Assembly (NCBI GenBank): GCA_020226215.1
Contig: CM035235.1
Span: forward strand, 8,507,151-8,571,150
DNA from: Sindora glabra
Taxonomy: Eukaryota > Streptophyta > Magnoliopsida > Fabales > Fabaceae
Length of the DNA stretch: 64,000 bases
Direction: 5' to 3'
The notes under the pieces are model-generated. The model ran no database searches, was not told where the DNA came from, and saw nothing but the letters and a program-made list of their open reading frames with translations. A program made the translations under genes and the position numbers. Shown here one piece after another: positions 12,239 through 24,348 of this stretch (position 1 is its first letter; the number at the start of each line of letters is the position of its first letter).

Positions 12239-12910
12239 CACTACAACATTTATATACAATTAATATGATACATATACAACACAATATCTGTCATTTGTAT
12301 AGACATTTTAAAAAATTTTACAAAAATAAAAATTAAAAAAAATTATATAAATAACTTTTGTCATTTGTATAGCATTTAAAAAAAATTTTATCTATAGATC
12401 ATATAGATGACATTATTATTTGTATAGCTTTTTCTAAAAAAAATTGTAAAAAGTAATACAAACAACACATGTCATCTACATAACTTGAAAAGTTTTGAAA
12501 AAAATAAAAAGCTATATAGATGATACATGTTGTTTATATAGATTTTTTTTTAATTTTCAAAATGCTATAATATGACATTGTCATTTTTATAACTTTTTTT
12601 TCTTTTGATCATTGGGTTACATAAACGACAATGACAATGTCATTTGTATGAGTTTTTTAAAAAAATGTAAAAATAAATATAGACAGCACATGTCGTTTGC
12701 ATAACCTAAAAAGTTTCATAAAAATAAAAAGATATACTTATGACACATGTCACCTTTGTAGTATTTCTTTTATAATTTTCAATAAGTTATAAATGTCATT
12801 TGTGTAATTAGCAAAAGTTTTAGAAAATTGAATATGACACACCTTTACTTTTATCTATTCATATAACATGGTTGGACCCATACAAACAATAAAAAATTTG
12901 TCATCTATCT
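12239..12910 (+). repeat. Array of degenerate TGTCATTTGTATAG motifs behind a CACTA-like start
   Basis: The array begins with CACTACAACATTT at 12239, preceded by TTG. About nine copies of a TGTCATTTGTATAG-like motif follow at roughly 50-90-bp spacing, separated by A/T homopolymer-like runs. Several copies form small palindromes such as GACAATGTC. Dense subterminal repeats of one short motif are typical of CACTA elements. A second array of the same motif lies at 17720-18210, but a matching terminal TAGTG followed by TTG was not found, so the element cannot be closed. Confidence 0.45.
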
Positions 12911-13544
12911 AGCACAAGGCCTTTAAATTCCACAAGCACCTAGGCAAAAGCACTCTACATGTTGCCTCATCTTCCTTGCCTCCCTTGCAAAACTCAAGTA
13001 AGTTTCCTCTTCCTTTTTATTATCTTTTACTTTTTTATACTTTAATTTTGACTTATTCTTATATTTATTCTGTTAAATGATTAGTTTATATTATTTCATT
13101 AGTGATTGATATTTCAAATTATTGCTTCACTATTCCATTGAGATAGGCTAAAAAAAATCATATATATTTTGTAATGGTATATTGAAACAAAATATAAAGA
13201 TGGATTTTTCTTCATTAATAAATATTTTTTTATGTATATTGATATATTTAATTTTTTTAAATATCTAATTATAATGATATAATATTTGAATATGAATTAT
13301 TATTTTGTATAATATTCAGTGTGATAAAATTATTTTTTATATTTTAATATGTTAATTCATTTGAATATTCAATGATATTAATATAATATTTAAATATAAA
13401 TTTATCTTAATGCTTTATGTTGGGTGGTAAAATCTTTATTTTGCAAAAGTTGTTATATTTATTGTTTTAAACATTTGTTGGGTTTGATATATGATAGGAG
13501 AATAAAATTTATAATAATTTAATATTAGAAGTAATTTAGATAAT

Positions 13545-16500
13545 CGTCACAATCCAAACTTGATTGTGACTAGCGTAGATCCTAATACCTTATATCCACT
13601 AGTCTTATTACTAATTTCTTTAGTTTTACCTAATGGAAATCTCCTACTTTCATGGGAACTCAAATCATACTATAAATTCTTACAAAAAAATAGACAAAGT
13701 TTCCCCAATTTTTTGGACTTTTCCGAAGACCACTTGCCCTAAATCACAAAACTTGTATATTCTTAGATACGACAGCATGTTCACCATACATATTACTACA
13801 TAATCTCACTATATATATACATAGATAAACAATTCCACACATCAAGTGTTGAATAAATATAACCCCTATATATATACCCCGATCCTAATCGAAATCTAAC
13901 TGTTAGAATCCTTCAACCAAGCTGCCTTTGATTCTCCATGGATGCAATAAGCTCAAGTATTCTTATCTTAACTTGAAAACATTAAAAACATGAATAGAAT
14001 GAGTTACAAGACTCAGTGAGCATATATCTAACACTTTGAAATCTTAATTTACTTATATTAAATGGTTATACACTGACTTAGTATTGGATTAAGGAAGTAA
14101 ATACAATCTAAACTCCTTAGAGATTCTAAAACTTATGGAATTAAATCTTGGATTGAGCATTCACCTGCACACAACTTGAATTTCAAATTTCACCTCAGAA
14201 ATCTCAATAATCTTAACTTTTCACTAGCACACAATATCATCATCACATCATATGAAACCCATTCTTAATAATATCACATTCACAAATAGCCATCAAGGCT
14301 CAGTTACAATTAAATTATCATAATCACATCAATTAAAGACATTCAATCACAAATAAGTTTCCATGTCATATCATAATGCATATTAATCACATGATAACAT
14401 ATGCATTCACCTTTTACCTCCTCGATCAAGCTTATACCCTTTACAAGCTGTCCACCCTTATCCCTCCAAGGTTTGCCTTATACCTTCCATAAGCTATTAT
14501 TGGGAATTTCCCATCCAGCTATTACATAATCATCCTATCATATTTCTCATTTCAAATACCCACTCATGGTATATTTCACATCACAATATGCATAATAAAG
14601 CTTAGCTCTACAAATCATAAAATTTGATGCAATATCAACACAAGGCAATCATTCTATCATCACAAGGCAAATCAAAATACATAACACAATGTGTGAGCAC
14701 CACCATGCTTTCTTGCATGATCACTACAGTCAATCCATGTTCACTCAATATCATACACTACTATTCTAATAAACATCAATAAGTAACAATATAGTTCCAA
14801 TCATAATACAAATCTCAGTCATCATCACATTTCAAATTACTATCAATTAATAGTCAATAACATTACCACTATGCCATTAACTTATCATAAGAATCATTTC
14901 CAAATTTCTCATACAAAACTACATGATCGATTTCATTATATATTTTATAAGTCACTATTACCTTATTTAAACTTCATCAGTGAATAGATATGTGGTCTTT
15001 ATCATTTACAAGAAGAATCATAATTTATGACATGTAAGCACTTTAATATTAAAACATTAAATTAGAGTGGGATATATACTCACCTGATAGTGTCCACTCA
15101 CTAGAAGATCTCCAAATACCTCACTCTTATCCCATTTCACAATTTATAAGAATAAATTGTAGATAAACAAGCATTCCATAATTCCTTCCTAGTTATCTTG
15201 GTTTCAATTTTATATCACAATATACTAACAACCTAGATTCACTAGTTCCTTTACTCTTCTAAGATGAACTCGAAGTCAAAATATACTATTATCCAACAAT
15301 CTCGAATCCAACTCCATTAAATAAGAAATTACAATTTAAAACTCTTAAGAGTGCCCACACCCATCACTGCATAAAATTATACATCTATCTCCTTATATTT
15401 TAATGATCTGTAAAGTAGAAAAAAATCACTTTTGTTAGAAACTCTCATCTTGACAATATAATTATATTCTACTTATACTAATTTAATACTTTTGATCATA
15501 GAATCCTTATTTTATTAACACTCTATCAAACATCCAGATAATATGATAAGATAAGATTTTCTTAAATCAAGTTAAAATTTTTCAAATTTTTTAAAAGGTA
15601 ATAATCAATAGTGAAAACGAATCTCAATCATGCTATTTTAATACTCTATAACCCAAAATTTTCATTTTTTTCCAAGACAAGATCATTTTTCTCTCTATAT
15701 ATAAATGGGTTTTCGTAAATGGGTTTTCGTAGAATCAAGTCAAAATTACTCAAAATATAAGAATATATCACTTTCAAAATATTTCAAATCTTGTTATTCC
15801 AGCATTTTATAACATAGATTCCATATTTTCATAGGGATCATCATATACTGTGCACATATGGGTTTTCTGGCTCAATCTTACATTGACCTCAAAATTGAAT
15901 CTTTATGGCTTTAAGCGACCTACCCATTTTTAGAGAGTCACCGGTGACATCTTGACGCCGAAACTGGACTAGACCGCCGGCAGAAGAGGGAGCTCCAATC
16001 TTCTCTGCGATGCATGAGGTAATGCAACTCCCGTCAAGCTTTTCTTAACCATTTCATGCCATTCACAACGGAAGCTGGCCGAAGGCAAGTAAACGACGAC
16101 GAAAGCTGCAAGATGGGCAGAATTGGCGGGATGAGCAGTCACGAGCTAGTCTTCCAAGTTAATGCCTCCCCGCACAAAACTAGGTGGAGCAGCATCTACA
16201 GCACGCGATGGCACTGGCGTCGTCGGCACTGGAGTTAGCAAAAGCATGCCGGAGAGAGGGAACCATGAAAGAGAGAAGAAATAAAGGGAGAGCCAAGGTA
16301 GAGGGAAGGGAGAGAGAGAAGAAAGAGGAGAAGTTGCTATAAAAATGAGAGGGAGGAGAGAGAAAAAAAGTTTATTTAGCTTTGGGTTTTGCTCATGTGC
16401 ATCTCACACCACCATATAGGTTCATTTCCTCTTTAATCCCAACCCTCCATTCTTCAATCATAAATCAATCTTAATCATTTATTTGATTTAAAACCTATTT

Positions 16501-16560
16501 TCTTAAAAATCCCTTCCAATCTTATTTAAAATTTCAATTTGATAAATGTGTAAATAAAAC
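13545..16560 (-). mobile_element. Probable Ty3/gypsy long LTR, minus strand
   Basis: Read on the minus strand it has features of a long plant gypsy LTR. A pyrimidine-rich leader at about 16390-16240 precedes a locally GC-rich block with CGG/GCC motifs at 16240-15930. Further on come GTGAGTGGACACTATC (near 15100) and a CACTGAGTCTTGTAACTCA block (near 14010). The end is GGATTGTGACG at 13545, close to the GGTCGTGACA terminus. No coding frame is supported; the small plus-strand frame at 16056-16238 is a shadow of the GC-rich block. The right boundary is not fixed and no target duplication could be proven. Confidence 0.42.
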
Positions 16561-16779
16561 TATTTATCAGAATAATTCACATACCTCTCATCTTTAATTT
16601 CTTTAAAAGTTCCAAGAATTAATTTAGATAATATCTTCATTGAATAAAATTATAATAATATTTATTTAATCAAAATTCAGGTCATCTTAGTATAGATAAA
16701 TATAAATTAACCACATTTTTTATTAAAAAAATATCCTAGGTTATTTAAAATAATAAACTTTAAATATTATCTCAAAGAT

Positions 16780-17290
16780 ATTACAATAATTTTATTAAAT
16801 AATTAAATTATATTTAAAATGATGGAAATTAAAAAATGGTAACATATACATTTTAACAATTAAAGTAATGAAAATATAAAAAATTTTATAATGTGAAGTT
16901 TTTAATAATTTAAATAATCATTTAAAACACAAAAAAGAGAAGTAATTTCAATATTTAAAAAGCAATAATTTTACAAATATTCAAAACTTAATATATGTGT
17001 AGTATTATTTAATAACAGAGAATAAAATATTTAATAATTTAATATTAGAAGTAAATCATATAATTTCATTAAATTATTAAATTATATAAAAATGATAGTC
17101 ATTAAAAAATAGTAACACATAATTTTGACAACTACAGTAATAGTAATATAAAATTTTTTATGATTGAAATATTTTAACAATTTAAATAATAATTTAAGAT
17201 ACTAAAAAATAATAGATAATAAAATGCATAATAATTTAATACTAGAAGTAAGCCATATAATTAAATTAAATGATTAAATTATATATAAAA
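16780..17290. repeat. Two diverged tandem copies, period about 276 bp
   Basis: The block TTAAATAATTAAATTATAT...AATGATGGAAATTAAAAAATGG at about 16793 recurs at about 17069 as TTAAATTATTAAATTATAT...AATGATAGTCATTAAAAAATAG. The same following landmarks (GTAACA, then ACAATTAAAGTAATG / ACAACTACAGTAATAG) appear in order. The sub-block TAATAATTTAATATTAGAAGTAA is also seen near 13515, 17035 and 17228, on both sides of the probable LTR. Confidence 0.5.
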
Positions 17291-17399
17291 TAAAGTTGTA
17301 CTAAGAAGACACTAATTTATAATAAATTTTTATTATTGCATTAATCAAAGGTATGCATTATTTAATGATGTGGAATATTGACATTACTTTATGTAGTTG

Positions 17400-17400
<1 letters not shown>

Positions 17401-17467
<67 letters not shown>
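17401..17467. repeat. (TA)n microsatellite
   Basis: A 67-bp uninterrupted alternating TA run. The Tyr/Ile-rich open frame over it is an artefact of the repeat. Confidence 0.98.
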
Positions 17468-17469
<2 letters not shown>

Positions 17470-17719
17470 TTTATTTAATTTGTTATTTGATACTTTAAAT
17501 TATTATGTATGGATGTTGTATTTTTTTTTAATCACATACTATTGGGAGTTAGTTTTTTATCTTATTTATTTTTATAATTGATATTATGATATTTTTAAAT
17601 AATTATTAATAGTTATATAAATATTTAATTGTGTATTAAATTTTTCAAAACTATTGGTCATTAGAAATAAATTATCTAAATTAAATTTATAATTTTTTGA
17701 TAAAATAATAAAAAATTTA

Positions 17720-18210
17720 ATACAAACAACAATGTCATCTCTATTAAGTTTTAAATTTTTAATTTTTTAAAAATAATAAACTTTATATTGTCATTTGTCT
17801 AGAGGTTCCAATTTTTAAAATTTTTTCAAAAACCTCTATACATAGTCATCCATATAGTCGTTTTCAATTTTTAAATTTTTTTAAAAAAATCTATAAAGAT
17901 GATCATTTATACAAAGATTTCAATTTTTAAAAATTTTTTTGAAAAAATTAAAATAATATCTATATAAAAGACAAAATTATTTATATAGAAAGTCTATATC
18001 TAATCGATTTTACCCCTATATAAACAAATTTATTTTCTATATAAATTTAATATATTCAAATAATGTCAAAAGTTATCTGTGTAATTGACAATATATATGA
18101 TTCTATATAGATGATTCATTAGAAACGATAATGTTGTCTAGAATACATATATAATGATTGAACAATTCTATGCAAATAATTTTTGTCACTTGTGTAGCTT
18201 TCTTTTTAAT
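17720..18210 (+). repeat. Second array of TGTCATTTGTATAG-like motifs
   Basis: Motifs such as TGTCATTTGTCTAG, GTCATCCATATAG, GATCATTTATACA and TGTCACTTGTGTAG recur within about 490 bp, in the same orientation as the array at 12239-12910. They lie between poly(A/T)-like runs. The two arrays bracket the probable LTR and tandem repeats between them. Confidence 0.4.
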
Positions 18211-19112
18211 TGCTATTAGGGGTAGGAGTAATAAATCATAAAGTACTCCCCACAATAATGCTTCCAAGGATTGAACTACTTAAATATGAAACATTTCAAA
18301 ACTCAACTTGCTATCACCGAACCCATTAGTTATTAGTACCAAAAGCCATTTTATTTTATTATATTTTTTAAATTATAAAACAAGAAATTAAATTTAAGTT
18401 ACTATCAGTGTAAAATTCTTTTGCACTATTAATAAATTAGAAGTTGTCACACACGGTTAAAAATTAATTAGGATTTTTTTTAACAGTGGTAAAATTTTAA
18501 CATTTTTTTTAATAAAATAACAACATATAATTACAATGTAAAACTATTTTATATCGATATATAATAAATCAATATTAAATCCCTAAAATATTCTATTTAG
18601 AAAAATTACCATTCCGGTAAAACTAGTTTCAACATAGGATCTTATTTTATTTTATGGCAAATTGTATTCATATTCTCTTAAATTAACTTACACTCATATT
18701 CTTTTGTTTTTTTAAATATATACTTACATCCATTTTTTCAAGTAAAAATGATTGTAAATTAAAAAAAAAAAAGAAGAGTGAGTATATATAATTTAAAACA
18801 AAAAGTAGCTTAAAATTTTTGAGTCCAAATTAATTTCCTTTTATTTTACTTAATGGATCAGTTTTCTTTCTTTTTAGTGCTTTATCCACCACTGAATCAA
18901 AAATTGAAATCCAAATATTTTAACCTAGAGAAGTTGCTTTACACCGCTAATAATTGGAAAACAAATAGATAAATTAAGTGGTTACCCTCTTATTTTGTTT
19001 CAAGTGATTCAACACCAGAATTCAACACTTCTCAGCCGACTCCATCTCTCTTTTTACGAAGTTACAGTCCTTCTTTTCTATTCGTCTTATTATTCCCAGT
19101 CGTCGTGGCCAT
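18211..19112 (+). other. AT-rich 5' region of the La-motif gene
   Basis: The last ~100 bp (19020-19112), with a pyrimidine-rich CTCTCTTTTT stretch and TCCTTCTTTTCTATTCGTC, match the 5' flank of the pseudogene at 3180-3260 and are probably leader sequence. No convincing TATA box was picked out. The rest is AT-rich with no gene seen. Confidence 0.4.
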
Positions 19113-19784
19113 ATGGCTATCGGAACGGCTTCTCCGCCGGCGAATCAGGTTGAATCGGAGACAAATTTTGCTGCTCTTCCACCTCCGGTCCTCATCGTTG
19201 AATCTGCTTCCTCTGTCGCCAACGCCGCTTGTTTGCCGGTGGACAACGTCACTCTTAGTACTTTGTTTCATCCTGCTCCATTTATCCCATCGCCTCCACC
19301 ATATCCTGCCAGACACCCTGTTCCACCGCCGACGGTGCCGCCTTTTGATGTCCACCGGCAATTTTATGTACCATGCGTTCTCCCACCGCCTCCTCCATTG
19401 GGATTCGCTCCCGAGTTGCTTTCACCCTTCGAGTTTATACGCAAGATGGTCGCTCAAATCGACTATTATTTCAGTTGGAACAATCTGATAAAGGATACAT
19501 ACTTGAGACAGAACATGGATGATTATGGCTGGGTATCCATCGGATTAATTGCTAATTTCAACAGAATGAAACAGTTGACTGACAATATACCATTCATATT
19601 ATTTGCCCTTCGAACCTCATCATCAGTTGTGGAAGTCTGGGGCAACAAAGTAAGGAGAAAAAATGACTGGAAGCGATGGATCTTACCCGCTAACATGGTG
19701 TTTCCGACGGGAAGGTTTGGGTCCAATATAAATTTAAAGAAAAAGTCCCATAAACAACAACAAGGTGTAAGTGTCTCGTCTTGA
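19113..19784 (+). CDS. LARP1-like La-motif protein, truncated or first exon only
   Basis: A 223-codon open frame. Residues 1-105 are low-complexity and rich in Ala and Pro (LPPPV, PAPFIPSPPPYPA, PPPPPLG). Residues ~110-191 form a La motif (winged-helix RNA-binding fold): QIDYYFS, NLIKDTYLRQNMDD, GWVSIGLIANF, LTDN, then VVEVWGNKVRRKNDWKRWILP. Order and residues match plant LARP1-class proteins, which bind RNA and control mRNA translation and decay in the cytoplasm. Those proteins are usually longer, so this is a partial protein or a first exon: GTAAGT, a consensus donor, occurs at 19767 six codons before the TGA, and no further exon was recognised downstream. The composition is much more GC-rich than its surroundings, as expected for a real exon. 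The ATG is supported by conservation in the pseudogene copy (MAIGTAS). It may be expressed, or a decaying duplicate that kept its frame. Confidence 0.65.
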   Translation: MAIGTASPPANQVESETNFAALPPPVLIVESASSVANAACLPVDNVTLSTLFHPAPFIPSPPPYPARHPVPPPTVPPFDVHRQFYVPCVLPPPPPLGFAPELLSPFEFIRKMVAQIDYYFSWNNLIKDTYLRQNMDDYGWVSIGLIANFNRMKQLTDNIPFILFALRTSSSVVEVWGNKVRRKNDWKRWILPANMVFPTGRFGSNINLKKKSHKQQQGVSVSS

Positions 19785-20253
19785 TTTTAAACTGCAATTG
19801 CGATTCTGTTATGATTAATAAAATTAAATTATGAGTAAATGCATGAAAGATGGGACTATTTTAATATAAGATTGCAACTTTAATTTTGAAAAATCATAAA
19901 TGCAGTATAGTTCACAAACCGCAATGTAGAATTTTATGTAATATGCAAGAGACATAACAGAGGTGAAAAGATGAATCCAAAGTATCACTGAGGTTATTTA
20001 GCTGAATTGTTTTATACTGATTGTTATTTAGAATGTTGAACCATTAAATTTTGCCAGTGAATTTTTTCCCCTTTGCATTTGGTCTCATAATTTTTACTTC
20101 TATATTGGAAGGTTTTACCGTTAAAAGTTATTGGTTCCTTGATTTAATTTTTTGCAATTATAAATTTATTTAATTGCATGGTATGAAAGAAGATGATTTG
20201 TGTAAACTATGTTTGTTTCTCTACATTTAACATTGAATAGATAGATTGTTTTC
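19785..20253. other. AT-rich sequence downstream of the La-motif gene
   Basis: It would be intronic if the donor near 19767 is used. No exon is recognised. A short stretch (AAACTGCAATTGCGATTCTG near 19788) recalls the GCAATTGCG-type ends of MITEs. Confidence 0.4.
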
Positions 20254-22068
20254 TGTTGTATTTATTACGCTCCAATTTTGGACAAATGACCGCTTACTGA
20301 ACAACTTTCTATGAGCCTGTTTTATAAATAATGCAAACCCTCACATGATATAAATCAATTAAATTTATAAACAAAATACAATTATTCAAAAATACTTTTA
20401 TAAAAAAAAGATAAAACTTTCCCTGTTTTTCAAATACTAGCTAAGGGTTATATGATCCTATAAGTTAGAAAACCATAATACCAAAACTGCATAATAAAAT
20501 ATGATATATAAACTTCCTTTTAACAGATACACAAACATAGAAATATGTGCACATACAAATACTCTATTCCAACTATCAAATTTTACGGTGTCTTCAAACT
20601 TTCTAGAACCTGGTTACCTTTTAAGCCTAAAAAGGTGGGGGAGGTGATGAGCTCCATAATTGATGAATGCGTAAACTATTAAAACTCGCAACATAAAACA
20701 TAATTTATAAAAATTGGAGAAAACTTTAATTCTATTGAAAATATGATAAATACTATAAATTCAATTTGTTTTTAAAAAAATAAATTCAACCTTTAACATT
20801 TACTATCTTAGGATAGTAAGTCTAATTTCAAACTTTCAAAATGCAATTTCCTTCTTTACAAAACTAACTCAATAAGATTAATAATTACATAATTAAACTT
20901 TACTTTTGCATAAACTATAATCAAATATAGAAATCTATAATACAGAAGAAAACATACAATTTACATTTAATAAATCAAGTAATATAAAAAGAAGTTAGAA
21001 TGGGAAGGAAAAGGAAGAAAATAGGGGAGAAAGAAAGGGAAAGGAAAGATAGCAAGATGAAGAGAAAGGGAAGGTTGGGGATAAGTCATAACTTCCCCTC
21101 CCTTTATTTACATTTTTAAAATTATATAAGGGAGGATAATGAGTGGTTAAATAAAATATACAAATAGTTGGTATATATTTTTACAATTTTACTTATTTGA
21201 AAAAATATTTTATTAATGAGTTTTTATAATTAAAAATTTTCAAAAAAATATCTCAGTACAATTTTTTCTTTAAAGAATTTTTCTATGAAAAATGATATTG
21301 TAAGTAAAACATATAATAATATTATGATTTTTATTTAAAAGTTTAGTGAGAAAATTATCATAAGTTAATCTAATATGATCCTTTTTTAATAAAGTCAACA
21401 ATAACCCAATCCATGTTTATCCTAAAACTAATACAAATGAGTAAAAATAAAGATGGTTGTGTATGGGTAAATAAATATATAAGTCACAATTGTTAGATAC
21501 AATTATTATCAATAATAAAAAGAATGATTTTACATTTGTGAATAGGGAAAAAAATCTACAATTATAGCATGTATTTTTGTATACAATAGATACCCTTTAA
21601 AAATGTAAATTATATATGTTTTATTTAAATGAAAATAATAATGAAAATACAAATAAAAATTAAAGGACAAAATAGGATCAAAATAGTATATGAATTAAGT
21701 AGATAACTTTTCAAAACTCCTTAATCTTGGAGGAATACGAAATACTGAAGAGCTGAAGGTTTTGAAGAATTAACCATAAATTCTTATTTCCTTCCCTTTA
21801 TGAAGTAAAATTCCCAAACAAAGGAAATGAGAGGATATAATCTTCCCTTTCCTTCCCCTCTCCTCCATATCCCTCATCCAAACAACTATAAGTAATGCAC
21901 TATGATTCAAGGGATTCAAGAGGTGGTTCTTGTGTGACTTTTGAGACCTGTAGTACTTTGCTCCTAGTGTCAAACAGCTGTAAACAAAACACTAGAATAC
22001 ATTAAGATTCAAGAGGTGGCCTTGAAATAATTTTCTACTTAGTTACATGCTCAAAGTTGGGCATGACA
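20254..22068 (-). mobile_element. Probable Ty3/gypsy-type LTR, minus strand
   Basis: On the minus strand it starts TGTCATGCCCAACTTTGAGC at 22068, a typical gypsy LTR head. A TTATATAA box lies near 21125, followed by a pyrimidine-rich leader (21075-20996). Further on come AGCTCATCACCTCCCCCACC (near 20645) and a possible ...TACAACA terminus at 20254. A CCACCTCTTGAATC motif is duplicated near 21920 and 22010. No target duplication could be confirmed, and the left boundary is provisional. The small frame at 21770-21973 is not supported. Confidence 0.5.
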
Positions 22069-23849
22069 ATCTTAATATTTTATAACTATATTCTTTCAAA
22101 CAAAATAAAGTAGCTTTAATATTAATTTTTCTGTCATATATTCCGATTCTTTTCCCAACCAGTGATACAGTGAGAAACAAGAGGCTTTCATAAGTAAGAT
22201 CTAGCTCACAAGTCTTCTGCTGTGGAGTATCATATTATTTAAAATTCCTAAATTCAAATTTTATATGTAATTGGGTTTAACTTCCTGATATGAAAAAAAG
22301 GATCTTTAATAGATATTTTCGTTGTCAGTTATTGATGAAAATCATTGAAGTTAATTTTTTGAGGAAAAAAATATTTTTTTTAAGTTCAAATGCTTCCGTT
22401 TCTTTGTTATTTGTGTTCTCCTGAAATGTTTGGTTTTAAAAATGGATGTTCACAAAAGTCAGGTAAAAAAATTGAAGAACTGATCAAGAATGAAACTTAA
22501 TTTTCCATGTAATAGGTGACATTAACAATTATGATTTGATTTACTCAGGAAATGGAAGGAATTTTAGTCTTGTATTATTTAATTGCATACCATTTGGTAA
22601 GTTAGAAATTATCCTTTAAATTTCAGCATATCCAATCATGACTTAAAAGCTTATTAGAATGTAAATTGATAATTTTAAGAGGAGCTAAAGTCTTAAGAAA
22701 TGGGTTAAATAACAAACATCTAATAACGAGTAGTTATAATGGGGTTATATTTTTTCTTTCAAATTTAATTCAAGCTCTTTGGTTAACTCCACTAATTTCA
22801 GATAATAATTTAATTTAAATTCTAGATTTTATCTCTAATATGCTAAGGAGAAGTAAAAGAAATCTATATTTACATAACTCAAATTCTATCCAAACTCTTA
22901 ACTTATTTCTTTTTTTAGGTAAATAAACCGGCCAAAGCTTATACTTATCTCTAATAATTTAATTTAGATTCTTAACTTCTCGCTATAATCTAATTTCGGA
23001 ACGTCAGCTAAAATGTCGGAATGAGAGCTCCAAATTTTACTGCCGGCAACCAATTTAATTTCATAGCCTTATATCATTAGTTAAATAATAGTTCAATATA
23101 GATAACTCTTCAGCAAGGTTGTTATAAAGTTTCCAACCCTATAAATTAACCCCTCAAAATTTGCAAGACTCTGAAATGTTGAATTTTCAACTGAAAAAAA
23201 AAATATAAGCCATTCGTAACTATTTTTAATTTTTTTAGTACAAATATAATTAATTTGCGAATGGGTTCCTTCTAAAATAAAATTTTTTATTCATTTAGAA
23301 TAAGTAAAAATATATTTTAATTAAATTAATGTTGAAGTTCAACTTGACTGTATTCAGAGGAATGCATGTGTTTCCTTTTTTTTTTTAAATTTAATTCTTT
23401 AAACTTACTGTACTAAACAACAGTTTGAAACAATTTTACAAGTGGCTCAATATATGTCTTTTCTTGTTTTTTGCAATTATCAACATTTCTATTTTTTAAA
23501 AAATTTTAGAATCATTTATAGCATTTAAAATTTCAAGAAGTACGTGAGTTAAGCTTTATTTTAAGGGATTTATTTATATTTTTCCCTCGTGTGTAAAAGA
23601 GAAATCATTGGTGTCATATTATGAAAGGTAACAATTTCTTATAAAATATTTTCCCTTTAAATATTTTTGTGATATTTTATATTTAAAATATAATCACAAT
23701 TCTAAATTTGAAAATAATGTACTAAAATTCAATTTTACCTTTTAAAAGAAAGTTTAAAAAAAAAACTAAAAGGAAGTTATATATTGTCTAACTTAAAATA
23801 TATAAAAACAGTAAATAAAATCATGTCAATCATCAAAAAGCTTCAACTT
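22069..23849. other. AT-rich intergenic sequence, no gene seen
   Basis: No open frame above background, no recognised exon of the La-motif gene and no element boundary found. Confidence 0.5.
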
Positions 23850-24348
23850 GTTAGGATTATGGCTAAGAAAGCAGGTGGAGCACACTCTTCCTAGTTCAAG
23901 ACCTTAAGTAAGAAGGCAAGTGAAATATAGGCTTTGTTTGGAAAGTGTTTTTAAAAATAATTTTCAGTTTTTAAAAACAAAAGAACAAAAGAATCTATTT
24001 ATTTAAGTGTTTTCCTTTTTGTTTTTAAAAAATCATTTCCAAAACATATATTTTAAAAACAAGGAAACAAGAACAACTTTAAGTTATTTTTTTTTCTATT
24101 TTTAAAACACACTTCATTAATGGCATTATTATAATTCAAGATTGTTTTCATAATAACTTACTAAACACTTTATTTTTCTCATTGTTTTTAAAAGCTATTT
24201 TTGAAACCTATTTTATAAAACTATTTTAAAAACAAAAAATAGAACATACAAATAAACAGACCCATACTCATAGTGCTAAGGAAAAATAAAATTCTTAAAT
24301 ACAAGATTTTTTTCAAAACATAATTCCCTCTAATCATGTCCTTTAACC
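23850..24348 (+). repeat. Left copy of a 224-bp tandem duplication, interrupted by a MITE and the CACTA element
   Basis: The sequence ACTTCAAGA-like...TTAAGTAAGAAGG and AACATAATTC...TCCTTTAACC occurs here and again at 33640-33779. The sequence to the right of the CACTA element (33553-33650) is repeated 224 bp further on. The left copy is split by the MITE at 23940-24263 and by the CACTA element after 24348. The right copy lacks both and so resembles an empty site. Confidence 0.65.
23940..24263. mobile_element. MITE with GGCTTTGTTTG / GGGTCTGTTTA inverted ends
   Basis: A 324-bp non-coding element rich in TTTTTAAAAA. The left end is GGCTTTGTTTGGAAAG; the right, reverse-complemented, is GGGTCTGTTTATTTG. 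It is flanked by ATA on both sides (23937-23939 and 24264-24266). The related sequence near 33700 lacks it, which supports insertion. A diverged relative may lie at about 46668-46785. Confidence 0.6.

Noticed and set aside
17378..17581. Open frame rich in Tyr and Ile
   Set aside because: It is produced by the (TA)n repeat.
19062..19726. Other open frames over the La-motif locus on both strands
   Set aside because: Out-of-frame shadows; only the frame starting at 19113 gives a La motif.
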